From the NCBI RefSeq assembly GCF_905220415.1, contig NC_059549.1:4340001-4404000 (forward strand): a stretch of DNA of 64,000 bases, written 5' to 3'. Under the pieces are notes generated by a model. It searched no databases and had not been told where the DNA came from. It saw only the letters and a list, made by a program, of their open reading frames with translations. The translations under genes and the position numbers were made by a program. Below are positions 50,418 to 64,000 of the stretch, piece by piece. Source of the DNA: Colias croceus. Its lineage: Eukaryota > Arthropoda > Insecta > Lepidoptera > Pieridae. Every line of letters starts with the position of its first letter. Position 1 is the stretch's first letter.

Positions 50418-53400
50418 CTGTAAATAAAAATACATTTTTATATAATTTTATACGATGTACAAAACATACCAATCGTACAAATCATACTCTACAAAATAAC
50501 TATAGTAGAGTCTAGTAGGTAGAGTCATGGTAATAGTCGATATTACTGAATTATTGTACAAACTATTGCATAAGCATAAATGACAGTATTATTTTCAAAT
50601 TAACAACAGTACGCTTTATTAAGATAATGGTTATTGTTTGACTGTTCGTGATTAACCGACCGTTCTGCGGTCTCATTAAAATGTAATTTAGGCCGTCTCT
50701 AATCTTCGACGTCGCATCCGCCGCTCGTAATCAAAATTTATGGAACGGAATCGTTTTAAAAGTAAGAAATCTGGAGATTTGTTACCAGCAGGGATGATTT
50801 AATAGTATTAACGTTGAAGGAATGAACTTATACTATAATTGAGGCCGAGTCATCGATGTACGAGTCTTCCAATACAATGAGTCAGCGTTTTTAGCCTTCA
50901 GGCTTGATATTGGCAAGTCAGCGGCGCACCTCGATCATTGCTGACTTGCGGGAATGAACCGCTCACTGCACTTATACTGATTGATAAACGATAGCGATAA
51001 GCCCTATTAGAATTGTTCCATTCATTTACACGGCCGTTTACTCCAGATGCGACAAGACTAATAGACGCCTTCAGAATTAATCTGCACTTTGGGCCTTCAT
51101 CATAAATTAAATTTAGAATTGGAGATATGTTAATAAGAAAGATAATGCTCGAGTGAATGTGTTAAAATATTCTAGATCTCCATTGTTATAAAACTGTAAT
51201 TCTTCTGTTACATAAACACTTAAATAAAATTTGTCTCCCTTCTATAATAAGATTTAAAATAATAAAACCATTAAAGGCAGCTGAGCTGTAGACATAAAAC
51301 ATCGTTGAAAATATAAAAGGGACGTAGAGTACTGACACGACATTCTAACGTTCTTAGTGCTCGAAGAAATTGGGGCAACTGTGGCTAGGGCTGCCAAACA
51401 AACTTTAAACTTTATCTATGAAATATATTATAGATAATCAAGACGAGCTTTTGTTTAGCCCCAAAACAAAAACTAATTCAGAGCACATAATATAAGCACC
51501 AAAACAATTTATATTATTACATTCATTGCGTCGATATTCATCATCATTGCGTTGATTTATAACCAACAAAAGGTCGTCTAACCGAATTCACCCGTTCGCA
51601 GCCCTACTGGCGGGCGGTTCTCCCTCAGGGAGGCAGAAAGGCCTGAACTGTTTATGTGCACAAGCTCGGAGCTCGAACATTATGCTTTGACAGCGCGCTG
51701 CGTCATCGGGAAATTGACAAACAGCCAGTTTATGGATCTAGGAAGTATTTTGATAGCTATCGTGTTAAGTAAACTTCGTTGTGCCGCCACTTTGAGACTA
51801 GACGCTTGCATGCTTTAATAGCTGTTCACAGCCATGAGACGCAATTATATTAGCTATAAACTGCTTACAGTTCATATTAATATTTGCTTATAATTTATTA
51901 TACAAACTTCATGTATGTTTCAATGTAAAATCTATCCCTTTGTACATTTCAAATTAAAATTTGTCGTTTATAATACCTACTAGTTTATACAAAACGTAGT
52001 CTATAGTACACATATATTTGTGCGCTATAGTGTTATCGCACTTGCGTGAAAACATATAATATGTAAAAATAGATCAATGAACTAAAACGTATAAATCTGA
52101 TCAAAGCACAAACGATTAAATAAATAAACAATAAATTGAACGCATCACTCGTCGATCCCTTGATTGTAAAACATTCAAATGCTGGTAAACATTTATTGAT
52201 ATGTAACCTTCATTTAAATAGAAAATTTTTGTTTTTAAATAAACATCTAGGTATCCATAAATGATTAGATATACCTACTACTATTAGGTAAGAAGATGAA
52301 TTTTTTAACAACCTTACATAAAAATTTTCACTAATCTTCAAAAAGAGTTAAAAGATAAAAACAAAAGTATAAGTGAAAGTAACGTATGATATAGAAAGTG
52401 GCCGCACGTTGGACTGACCTAACGCAATGTGACGAAGTGGGCCACGGCGCTGATTGCACAACCATCATGCTTTTAGCCTCTAATCTTCGGAATACGATAA
52501 TGTACAATATTGATTTCTTTACGTTTTTGAAAATGTGGAATATGTATATGTGTGTTTCTGTTTTCACTTAAATAGATTTTCAATCAATAACGTTGTTACT
52601 TTCTTTCCAAATAAGATTCAAATATTTTATTTATTTAATCATTAGGTAAAGGTATACAAACTGACTATTAAATTGCAGCTTAGTCTTTATAAACTTCAAT
52701 GTATCATATTTCGAACAGTTACCGCCATCTATTAACAACCGGCGGAACTAAAAGATCGATGACACGTAACACGTGAAATATAACTTAATCCTTCACTATG
52801 AGTCATAAAAGAAGGTCACAATTCCGCGTTCGCGTGCAACGAGGGTGAAGTAGCAATTTCTTCATATTACTACTCCCCGCTGCGCCCTCCCTAGCGGAGT
52901 TCACGAACCGTATGCCATTTCAACACTTGACACTAATGACAGAACCGTAACGTGGCGAGTGCATGCGCCTGTTTAATGCCTCTACACCTGCTCCTTCCCA
53001 TTTCGACGTCCTCGAGAATATACGCATAGTATTCAATTACGAAATCTTTTCATTTTAATTTCACGCCTCCGTCATACCACTTTTGTGGTTAAGCGTACTT
53101 TACCCTTAATGAGAGAGATGTTAAGATGAATTATTCAACACAATACAACGAAGCTTAAATACTTTAGCACTACGGAATGAAAATATAATTCACGTTACTC
53201 AGATATTTATTATTCTGGAAATAAAGCTCAACCTTTCATTAGAAATGTACTGTATAAAATTTCCTCAATCCACATCGCTGGCGTTGACCCGCGTCCTCAG
53301 GGAGTGTTCACAATAACTGACATAAGCATTTAATCTTGTATACAACTTTACATATTATTATAGAGACAAATATTTGATGAGAGTAATAAATGAAAGGTCA

Positions 53401-56400
53401 ACTCTACATATAAATAGAAAACGCAGTATCTGTGAACACGTAAGTATTACATGTACAAAGTAACATAAGAAAATCCCAATTACACTAAAACAGAATGAAA
53501 TAACACGAAGGCATAAAATATTATTACTAGACAAGCCTCTGAAACGTGGTGTGCATTAAACGTAGGGCATTTCAGACACACATAAAAGCAAACGATCCAT
53601 TTTATGTCAATGTATTACTTGTATATCAGTCACCTTGGAGCCTACAATTCTTACTTTGTGCTACTCTAACACACTATACAACTAAATAATAATAAAACAT
53701 TCAAGAATTTAGATTCAACAATATTACCCTCAACTTGCAAGCGAAATTTCTAGCCTCAACCATTTGAATAATCCATTTAATACGGCAATTAAAGCAGACA
53801 AAACTCTGACAAACTTAATGCTAAATCTAATCTAAAAACTAATTGCAGTTAAAACTTTCTTCTCTTTTTGTCTGCGTAAAACTTTGGATTGAACTTCGAC
53901 CTCAAAACCACCGTTACTTAAAGTGCCAGTGTAAAAACTAAATGCTTGCAATAGATATGAATGCAAAGAAGTTAGGAAGTAATTAGCCCACAGCCCGTAG
54001 CGAATCAGATTCGTCTGGGTTCCGCATCTGAAAATCACGTTTCGACACAAATTAATCAACACGCTAGCGTTCGACGCTTCTAACTTTAGTACCTAAGTTT
54101 ATTATTCGAATAACTAGGAAATAAAATATGGAAGCAATAAAATAAATGTGATCACTACAATATTGATATTGTTATTTCATAGAATAATCAAATCAATGTT
54201 TATTAAGCTAGGAACAAAAAAAGCTTCACGAATACTGTTAAGCAATTTTCTATTAATGCTCTTGTAATTACGAGTACCGTTTGCTCATTATAGCTTATTC
54301 AAATAGCCGATATCGACAACCATAACATCCCACACACTACCTATCCAACATTACAATCTCCGGCAATAAAATTGGTGCTGTAACTTATAAGAGCGATGTA
54401 ATCAAATATGTTTAACGAGCCAAGCGTAGGTTGCATATTATCGTCGAAGTAGAAGCCAGAGGCTTTGTGGAAGGGCCTTTTATATGCACAATAAACAAGA
54501 TAGGCATTGTACGAGGGCGTAGTGAACCGTAGCGCACAGGTACTGAATACACGTATACATAAATTACACGAATACGATCGAATTGTGTTCACATGGCAAC
54601 AGAGCACACATTCATAACATAGTTGAATCTTGATTAAACAACAGCCCGCGCTCTATTGTTAAAATGTCGCACTGGAAATAATGTAACAGTGAAACGTGAC
54701 GAAGTTCCCAGTTAATTTTAATATTCAATTAAATAATGTTAGTAACAGTTTTTAAAAGTGAAAACTGAAAGGAAGTTATAACAGAGTTGATTGCTTTTAA
54801 ACAGTAAACAAGTTTGTTTCAATAAGGTCAAAGGAAGTAATTTCTCGGAAATTTCACCACGTGTAAGGTTTGACGCCCACAGCGATCTTTGTTATGTACT
54901 CGCTTTCATAGAAGCTTAGGAAAGGATTGAAACAAATTGAACACGATTTCAACAATAAACGTGTCAAATATCTGTGGAATATTTGATCTGTCAACAAAAA
55001 TAATCACACGGTGCTTAGATTAAAGAAAATATCCAGAAATAGTTTTGAATTAAGGCAGAAGATGCCATGTCTAGTGCATATAAAGTAATAATACACATAG
55101 ACATCGATTTAACGTCACAAAGAGAAAGGAATCACCACAGTCGCAACTTATCCGATCGACTTATTCCTTTCCCCAAGATTTCAAATAAAGACGCCATTTA
55201 TTTGGCAGAATCGCAAAAGCTTTTCCAAATGAGAACATAAATTTGTCACAAGATTTTATTATACATACAGGATCTTTGATAGCGGGTGAACGGCCCACTT
55301 AATACCGCCGGGTGATTTATATTCACTTATCTCCTACTCCCGTTAGCTTTTGTAACTCGTATATTGGGATGTCCAACGTTTACAATACTGATTCTATTCC
55401 CCATCATGACAGTTATTTCATATTTGTTACGCATGATAGAGTGAGAGTTTTTCTTTACTGGACATTGAATAGTTTACCATATTGTTTTCTAATAAACACG
55501 TATATTTTGTACTAAATTTATGATACCTTCATTACGTTTGTAATTACGTTCCATAATCACATTGAACTATTTCCCAAGCGACTTTCCAAAGATAAAGTTA
55601 ATTTGTAACGTTTCAACTAATCACAACATCGTTAACTAGAACCTATTCACTAAGAAATAAATTAATTATGTGTGAATTATCTATCGGCGAGTTAAAAACA
55701 GTTACGTAACTGAGCTCATTATGGTTGAAGTGATTACATAATGAGAGCGCTGGCCGACAGTCTGACCTTTCTTATATCCCTGCATACTATACTGCATATG
55801 TATCCTGTATATATTATCGATATCATATCACTGCACTGTGCAACTTATGCTCTATACTGTATACTTTATAGTCTATATATTATCGTAGGCTGAGAACACA
55901 ATGATTGTATGGGGACTATAACCAGGTGAACACCCTTTGGGAATAATTGTTGTGGTTAACAATAGACGTTTGTGGCTTTCTATCAGGTGGCCCTATTTCT
56001 TTGTCCTCCTTTTGGTATAAAATTATAATGATCTATTTAAATTGAATAAACAACTGTCCAATGTATGTACATGTAATATGCATTTCAAAGATGTGAAATA
56101 CTCTAATGAACGTAATAGCATTGTACTACGAAAAGTGTATTTGCCTTACTCGTATTTACGATTCATTCAAGGTTGAGTAAAATACGTTCATGTATTTTAA
56201 TCCTTGTGTAAATATGGATTCTTTTCAATAAGCGTTCGCACTTCGCACGTGATGCACACTAATCGCTCTGAAATAATAGGATTAGACTAGTTGTGAGAAA
56301 CTTTCTACGAAGAATGGTGACGTGTTATAAATTTACATAACACCACTGTCAATACTCTTTATCCTTGATTATATCATAACAATAAATTATAACTTTCTTG

Positions 56401-59400
56401 GTTAAATTATAATTAAAATTTCAATTAACTGTCTCCATAAGGATCCCTCACAAACCCGCCAGTTGACATTCCTATACGATTGCCAAAGCAAATCTATAAA
56501 AGCGACAAACGAAATTGCCAACGAGCATGGATATTCCCTCTCTAACTAGATTACGGCGTAAATAAGGTTAGCTACCGCTGTTGGCATTCATCCTATTAAA
56601 CAATAAAATAACTCGATCGAAATTGCTATTTTATGCTAATGAGATTACTGATTTTAAAGCTCACTTCATAACACACAATCCCATTTATATTCATGGAACG
56701 TAACTAGACGAAGAAACGCTAAACTATTCAATAACCCAATTTAACTTTATTTAACTTATAAAAAACAGCATCATAATTAGCATTCAGTAATGGAAGACAA
56801 TAGGAGAATTAAGGTCAAGCTGAAATACAAAAATGCGTTATTCAGTGGGCAGCGAGGCGAAACTCGATGTAATTTAAATAACGGTAACCAAATAATTAGC
56901 ATAATATCAACCTTTGTATTATACACGAACTAATTGGATAAAAGCGCAATCGGTTGGCATAATCATGAAGGCGAGTTATACAATCGTGCTCGTAAATGAC
57001 GTCAACCGTCGAGACTTGTTAAATCAAAACAGGAGATTAGCATAATAGCGCATCTCGAATGCAGCAGACGATTATCGTAAATCGGAACGCAATAGCGCCG
57101 TGACTCTGTGAACTTAGCTGGTATCACGCTCACGACTGCGCTAACAGACATCTTCCGTGAAACAATTGCATGGAATTCTCAGCGTTTGATATTCGAAAGT
57201 CTAATATCGGTTCGAGATAGAGCCACTAAGCCTTGTATGCGGGCTATGGTTGTATGTTGTCAGGTGAGATTTATTCACGTAGCTGAAACATGCGACGGGG
57301 TGGGCGTGCGTGGGCTGTAGACGGTAGAAACCGCCTGTACGTATTAAAGCCCATATATAGAACTTTATTACCTTCCACGAATACATAATATACAAAAATA
57401 TTATCCGTTCAAAGCACCTGTTTTGGAGAGGTTCTGATAAAAAGACTAAAAGTAGGTCAGATTCAATTAATATGAAATAGTGCAATACAATAGATTTCAA
57501 TCAACGAATGTTTATAAATAGTTTTGCCCCGGCGCGGTCGCTTTATGATCGCTGAACAAAGGAACAATAACGACTAACAAAGAAGTTAGAAAAGAACAAA
57601 AGCAAACATCGAAGCGGGTTAAATGAGCTATTTCCTTCCAAGACGACGTAATAACAATAACAAGGGATGACTTTGTGTGGCATTGCATAAAACGATTCGA
57701 TATAAAAAAAAACTGCTCTGCAATCAATCAACCGATGAAGCGGAAAATCATACATAACTCGATCTATTCAAAATTTAAACGGTCTAATAAACTAGATTGG
57801 GATAACGGAGATAGTAAATTATTTTGATCACAGGTGTGAGTGAGATAGTAGTATTATCGGGGTGTGGCTATCAGTAGCTACTTTGTATGCGCTGTGTGCC
57901 TACATTGCCCGCAAATGCATAATACATATAACTTGCACGTTTGTATACGTAAGTGTATGTGTATTAGGCCGTGCACATGCCATTATATGCTAATTAGCTT
58001 TCCAAGGCGCGTTCACTGTTGCAGATTAGATTCAAGCGTAACCTTCCAAACAAAGTCATTTACATAATTGATACATGCTAGTTAATAAACACGGCAAATG
58101 AAAATAAAGATAAAGCCGTAATAAAATAAATGATAGATTTCAATAAAGTAGAAAGAAGTAAAGAAGAGTCTACGCTTATAATAAATGCGAAAGTAACAAG
58201 AGGGAATTACAAGTGCTCATTAATGTCAATGACCAACGCTAGCCGGTGCTCAAGGAGATAATCATTTGAAATATGTACCGGTAGTGCACGCTCCGAATGG
58301 CCACAAATCACCAAAATCACTTCACGACGTCACGCGTAACATTCAAACTCGAACATGTGACGATAGTGCGGTGAAAGGTAAGATGCGTTCCGTAAACGGT
58401 TCCGAGTTTAGACTATAGAGTAACCGAGTGTAGCCGGCGCGGGAGAATGGCGCAAACTGGAGCCGGGAGGGGCGGGGGCAGCCCCTCGCGCGCCCCAGCC
58501 GCCCCGCCACCCGCGCGCCGCGCCGCTCGCCCTGCCGGTCCCGTCCACCAGACAAGCTTGCATAATTAATTAGACTTCGCACTCCCGTCATATATTGCAC
58601 CTTCCGCATGCAAGGTCATCGTTTTTGTTACACGCCTTGACAATATCGTATCGATTAGCTAATCACTCAGTGTACTAATTATTCGTTCAACGGTGTTTGT
58701 TTACATCGTTGCAAATACTGCAACGAAATGTGTAGACTAGAGCATACCGTTAAATCACACCTTTTGCCACACATAAATATTTTACAGTTTACAACATTGT
58801 ATGAAATGTCAACCTATTACTAAAGAGTACTTCCAAAATAACTCAAAAGTTCCTGAACAGCTACAATAGCTGAATAATTTAACAATGTCCACAAAACGTG
58901 TAATAAATCTTCCTTCAAAACGTTTAATTAGATATGAAACGCGTAGTCCTCCAGGTCAATATGAATAATATTAACCTTCAAACAAAACAAGAACAAAGTA
59001 AGCAGTGAGTGGCACGATCAAACAGGCCCTTGCTAGCCCCCAGAGGAGTGGGTAGGGGGGACACGAGCCAGACGTAACCCGGCATCCCGACGCGATCGAT
59101 ATCCCTATCCGCTGCATGAGAACTCGCATTAACTAATTCTGACAGAGGTGGAAAGTCGGCCGATGTTGTTACAAACTTTACCGATTACCCGACAAACTCT
59201 TCCTACTTATATTATAAAATGTATCATGCTGGCAAATGAAATAATGACTTCAAATGTGTGTTACGTTATTAGAATATGAACGTTGAAATAGACTTTATGA
59301 GAGGAATGCGTTTAGATAAACTATTAGGGATCGTCACCATCAATTAGAAGTCTTAAGTCTTAACAATGAGAGTTATATACAAAGGATTAAAACGAAAACA

Positions 59401-62400
59401 TTTTTAGAATCAAATTGCTACATAATCGCAAAATTGTTTCCATATCATTTCATCTAACAAAATGTAAAAATAATATCCGTCCTTACCCCACATAAAGTGA
59501 TGATAAAAGAATAAAAATGCAAATAATTGTCATCAATCATCGTTAGCTTGTCCAACTGACTCGAAGAAAAAAATCGATTAATATTCTACTCAAGCCCGCG
59601 AATACAGGTATTTTAATCGAAAGATTGACGTTATTGATATCTGGGTTAAGCGTGTTGGAATATGGTGAATGAATAATGTTAATTAGGCCATGAATAAACA
59701 TGAGATTAAATCACCCACGATAAAAATAGTGTTTGCGAAATGTTTCCATATTGTATTCAATTCTCAGGATTAAAGTCTAATGAATTTATACAGTAAGACC
59801 TCATACAATCGAAGAGATACATCGATAAAAACAAGCGTGTCAGAACCAATTCACTAGTAATAGGAAAACTTTAATCGATTCACGCGCCACTCTCACGACG
59901 CTTTACACGGGTGACTTTCAGAAATTCGCTTACATTTTCTTATATTCACATAAAGATTGCACACGGCAAAATCTTTCTCAAAACTTGCTGTATACAGAAA
60001 TTCAGAGAGGTTTCGACTTTCGAGCGCATATTATCTTTTGTGCCTTATACTTTAATGTTTGCTAAGCGCAGTGTATGATAATTTATTAGAATTTGCCACA
60101 AGGTGGAAGTTGTTTCTGGCCGTATTCCAAGTGAGTCGGCTTCTCTGAAAATGTTTCTGCAAATTAAAGTCGGGATGAGTTCCTCTGGCTTGAAGCCTGT
60201 GTGTTGAAAACTAAGTTTATTTATTCATCTGGTCATTATATGAACGGAACCAATTATGTTCTGATAAATTATATACTATAGTGGTTAAAGAAAACGATTT
60301 TATTCACGAAAACTAGTCTAACGGTAAACATGACAAATATTTATAAGTGTTAGTAACGTGACTCAGTGGGTTTTCCGCGACCGAGGTTATTTGTAAATAA
60401 TTCACTGCTCTAGTTAAAATAGCAAACGCTGATGATAGAAGGAATCAGAGTATCAGTCTGACGCATTAAAACTGAACTGAACCAATTTAACAAAAATGGC
60501 TGTTAGAGACTGACCAACAATACATATCGACATTATAAAACGCATATTATGCAACTGCAACTAATCTCTATTATTACGTATCATAAATATGCCTTATATG
60601 TTTACATTGAGCATCAAGTTTTATAGAATAAATGATAAAATTTTTTGCAATTTTATTTCGCAACGAGAACCAACAATAATAAGTTATTCTCCGACACGGA
60701 TAGTAGTCATAAGATGAATCGTTCATAGCTACATAACCAGGGGGAGTGCCTTCGAAAAGGGTCGCTGAACCAGACAAATTGCTAAGAACACGTCCCCCTC
60801 TTGTCAAATTGGAACGCAATGCTGGACTTAATCGCATTATTTCACAGGATTTATGTCGACTCAAATTTTCGGTCGGATTAAAATTGTTAAGTTCACAAAG
60901 TGTGTGGAAATTGCTCATTTGTGAACGCCTAACAAGGACAACCTTGTTACCTACGCTAGTTACGTTTCGTTTTGAAATTTTCAAGCAAAACGATCCATTA
61001 AATAGAATATCTTATTATTGACTGTTAATATAATTTTCCGTATTTCCTGCTTTAGTACAAGTAATATTATTATACTGTCGCAGTGGACATAATATCTAAA
61101 TTATGTCTCGGAATAGCGGCTGCATACAAAACGAGTACTTACTATCGGCCATTGCACGGGAATACGTGACATCCATAACAATAAATAGATGGAAACTAGA
61201 GGCATTTGACACATAAACTTCATTAGATGCTAATAATTTCTATTCACAAATTCAAATTAATATATGTATAGAAATTGAATGATAGATAAAATATTTTTCC
61301 CTGACGTATCAACTTACATTGAAGCAATTTATGTGGATAAAGCAAGCATATTTGATCAAAAGAAAATCTTTGATGTTGCAAAAGGGCTCTCGAGTAGATC
61401 AAATTCGAAACGAGCTCGTTCAATAAATGAATAAGTTTTCTTTATGTAGCTAAGTATTTTTTTTTAATTAGACTAACTTCTCTGTCTTTTACAAGTGACA
61501 TTGAAGATTCAAGATTGTCGAAATCCTTGCAAAAATGATCCTCTAGTGTCCAACTAAGCAAAAATTAAATGCCTATTCATATTTTGTTTTTATGAAAAAA
61601 TGAACAAATTTATATTATGACGATATACTTAACCGTACTTACGTGATAAAATTAAACAGATGCACGTACGAAGACGGCGTCAGTTGAAAATAACACAGTA
61701 GACATGTTTATGAGCTAATACTAAAAGCTAATTATCTAGTCGTGTTCCTCAAGCGGTTGATCTAAATTAGATTTTCGCAGAAGTTTTCAAGCCAAGTATT
61801 CCGCTTGCGTCCAACTCAAACACCCCACGATTAACATTAGTTTAAAACAATGCCGGAGCAACTAAACTAAGTTCTCGCTCGCTGCTAGTTCGATATTCAA
61901 ATGAGTTTAGTGATGCAGAAACTCAATCGTTTAGAGTATGTTCCATATGTTGGATTTTACTTTAAAAATTGTGCACGAAATTAACCGACCGTGTTTTTTA
62001 CGTTAGCAAATTATTGTATGTGTAGTCGTACAAGGGTCTGTATTTGGTCACGTAAGTATCCATCGCTATGTGAATGCTTATATTTGTAAGTTTACTGTTT
62101 TTATTGGTAGCACAGGATAGACTCAGAAGAAGAAATCTATTAGTCATTTCTGCCATATTTAGCTGAACGAAGCAAGCGGCGCTCAGGTTAAAATTGGCAT
62201 ATGCGTCACCGGGCGCCGGCGACAGGCTACAACTTAGAAGTACAGGAATAATTGACGGCAATGCGAATGTATACATTTATCATTCACGTCGACTTTTCTC
62301 AACCTTAATTAAATCCTGTTCTAAGATATAATATCCTGAATACAACTTGTCTGCTTCCTTTAACCTCAATGAAAATTTGTTGGCAATGAGATATGAATTT

Positions 62401-62672
62401 TGTTCGCGTGTGTCACTGTTTAATAATAATAATAACTAGCAATTACGTTTAAAATATAATTTCACCGTGTATTATGTTCCACAGATATTACATAGATGCT
62501 TGAATAAATTTGTTATTTCTATCAGTCATGCTAAATAAATAAAGTAACATAATTTCTACCTCGCAATATTGCTTTGGAGTTATCAAGATCCTTGAATTAT
62601 TAATGAAATCTGGCAATATTCATATCAAAACATATCACGAGGAGAACGAACTGGCAATATCAAATTACTTAC
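50418..62672. other. A-B intron of the minus-strand gene (about 12.3 kb)
   Basis: No coherent exon found. The only striking feature is the GC-rich island at 58.43-58.56 kb. Milder GC-richer blocks occur at about 50640-50740, 51580-51730, 52800-53050 and 59020-59160. No Helitron or other clear transposon was seen here, unlike the other introns. Confidence 0.6.
58430..58565. promoter_or_regulatory. Very GC-rich island, possible internal promoter
   Basis: About 135 bp, dominated by GCGCGC, CCCCGCC and GGGGCGGGGG runs, in a genome whose intron is mostly A+T. It includes a GGGGC...GCCCC fold-back. A clean edge at 58565 gives way to CATAATTAATTAG, a homeodomain-type site. A frame of 88 codons across it is a composition artefact. 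It could be a CpG-rich promoter for a shorter isoform; no TATA or initiator was identified. Confidence 0.35.
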
Positions 62673-62740
62673 TTGAAGATTGGAACGAGATCGTCTAGGC
62701 ATTACTCCCACGACTTCTCCCCGCATAATGGATTCAATAA
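62673..62740 (-). CDS. Exon A of an unidentified large minus-strand gene (68 nt)
   Basis: Seen: on the minus strand a pyrimidine-rich tract ends in gttacag at 62741, and the exon closes with CTTCAA followed by the strong donor gtaagt (62672 downward). Only one of three frames is open: two bases finish a split codon, then 22 codons ending ...RGEVVGVMPRRSRSNLQ. The exon therefore starts in phase 1 and ends in phase 0, which is exactly what exon B needs. The peptide ends in a basic RRSRS cluster that could be phosphorylated by a basophilic kinase (inference). There is no start codon, so at least one exon lies upstream, beyond 64000. I do not recognise the protein. The splice sites and phase match make this exon much better than chance, but no homology search was possible. 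Confidence 0.75.
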
Positions 62741-64000
62741 CTGTAACAAGAAACAAGAATCAGATATAATAAAACCGTAATGAAATATCTCTCTCGAAAT
62801 ATGTAAACAAAAAATATACATTTATTTTACGTACATTTTTGAACAACATTCCAACTGTTAATAGCGGGCTTATTATCGCGCTTTTTGTAAAACAAATCCC
62901 TTTTTGACATGTAACAAAACATTTTGCAACAGACTAACTTCACTCGTCATTTACGAATAAAGCATTGCAACAAATAACTCATATTATATTAAAAGAATCA
63001 CGAACATGACGCTTACGAACTTGCAAACATTGCTTTATTTTATACGGCTTCTTGCATCCAATTATGCAGAAACAGGACTTCGGCTACTCTACACCGGGCT
63101 ACAATAACACATATGCAATGTGAATCGATGCACATGTGCATGCTATTTTAATGCTTATACTAAAACAAACAAGATAGCATCTGGCGTTCACAATTTTATC
63201 GATAATGGCCAGTGTTGAATGACGGACTGTTATGTTAGAATGTTAACCAAATTGATAGAATCTATCAAATTATCAAAGCGAAGTAAATTTGTTGTTCGAG
63301 CTAGATCAAAGGCAAATTAATGCGAGCGAAATCCCGCATGTTGTATTAATACATCATAATTAATGGGAATACGTACAATTAACACAACATAAAATAGATT
63401 GCATTTATATTAAATTCAATTATCATTATATTACATCATCACACAATATTTTCCGTTCAAGGCCTAGAATGTATAATAATAACATTTATCTTAGCCGCTC
63501 TAACCATTTTGACGGGAAAGAATATAACGAATGGCTGTATAAATGTAGCGTTTCTGAGAAAAGATTATTTATATTATAAAGTTTCATAAACAAGAAGTAT
63601 TTTAGGCTGTTCATTGATACTGTGTATTGTAATGTTTCCATCTGTAGAGGCAGTACGAATTGATGTACATATTACGTATTCTAGTTAACAATCCCATAAT
63701 ATTGTATGTCACTTACATAACATTTACGGTAGAATGCTTTGCATATTCTTAGACGCGAGTTATTTTATCGTTCAACACGTGATGTGGTATATTATATATA
63801 AGCATATAAGCACTATACAAGTGCATGATGCAAGAATATACTACGCCTTGATAATGATATAGTTTATTTATTGTTGGACTGTTATTACTAAGTTATACAT
63901 TTATAGTAAAACGTGTACGACGACACATGTTTTGTCTACTGTTACGACGAATTTAATTACAATATTATTATTATCTGCAACTATTTATGTAAACTTTCGA
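62741..64000. other. Intron upstream of exon A, running off the window
   Basis: AT-rich with no recognised exon, repeat or promoter. It begins with the exon A acceptor tract and is open-ended at the right edge. Confidence 0.6.

Noticed and set aside
52390..52490. Exon-like stretch on the minus strand ending GTTAG|gtcagt
   Set aside because: The open frame begins with two bases and ends with two, which does not fit between exons A and B, and the acceptor lacks a pyrimidine tract.
54013..54027. Possible alternative last exon on the minus strand (ATGCGGAACCC..., 14 codons then stop)
   Set aside because: The acceptor gtgattttcag is good and the phase fits exon A, but no poly(A) signal follows within reach, so support is too thin to list.
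57241..57275. Plus-strand CAG|GTGAGA resembling a ratchet point
   Set aside because: The preceding sequence is T/G mixed rather than a pyrimidine tract, and no plus-strand gene is evident here.
58343..58609. 88-codon minus-strand Arg/Gly-rich frame
   Set aside because: Product of the GC island composition; no start context or homology.
60574..60984. 136-codon minus-strand frame overlapping a 91-codon plus-strand frame
   Set aside because: Mutually antisense open frames without splice signals or recognisable residues; likely chance.
61145..61200. 53-nt exon-like segment with donor GATA|gtaagt on the minus strand
   Set aside because: The acceptor is weak and the length would shift exon B out of frame.

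Overview
The window looks like intronic DNA of an insect, almost certainly a moth or butterfly (Lepidoptera). It is AT-rich throughout, has no long open reading frame on either strand, and carries five short Helitron-like repeats of the kind abundant in lepidopteran genomes (TC...CTAG termini, A/T insertion sites), plus a LINE 3' tail of lepidopteran type. No rRNA, convincing tRNA or CRISPR was seen. Species and chromosome cannot be told from the sequence.

Main gene. A large gene runs on the minus strand and is seen only as small exons split by very long introns: exon A (62673-62740, 68 nt), exon B (50303-50417, 115 nt) and exon D (19157-19198, 42 nt). All three have good splice sites, each is open in one frame, and the phases join A to B to D without a break. 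The joined peptide is basic, then Pro/Thr-rich, then acidic, and resembles a disordered linker of a larger protein. I could not name the gene. The introns are about 12.3 kb (A-B), about 31.1 kb (B-D), more than 19 kb after D and more than 1.2 kb before A.

Most interesting signal. Almost exactly midway through the 31-kb intron, at 35025/35026 on the minus strand, a textbook 3' splice site (branch point, long pyrimidine tract, CAG) abuts a 5' splice site (GTATGT). A second strong 5' splice site follows 37 nt later. This is the architecture of a recursive splice site (ratchet point) with its RS-exon, well described in long Drosophila introns.

Region by region. 1-10780: intron-like sequence with a few GC-richer, possibly regulatory blocks. 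10781-15586: a 4.8-kb foldback element with 17-bp terminal inverted repeats, two 1.75-kb inverted arms around a 0.7-kb loop, and a decayed PIF/Harbinger transposase piece in each arm. 15664-17151: a three-exon plus-strand mini-gene with two coding lesions, hosting one Helitron and followed by another. 17770-18010: a GC-richer block with two hairpins and a full match to the ecdysone response element consensus. 19199-50302: the long intron, with the ratchet point, Helitrons, a LINE tail, an LTR-like fragment, YY1/Pho-like motifs and a GC-rich block at 44.9-45.3 kb. 50418-62672: intron with a very GC-rich island at 58.43-58.56 kb. 62741-64000: intron before exon A.

If the minus-strand gene is transcribed through the window, its pre-mRNA would carry the foldback as a long hairpin and would probably be cut out of the 31-kb intron in two steps. 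Both are inferences from sequence.
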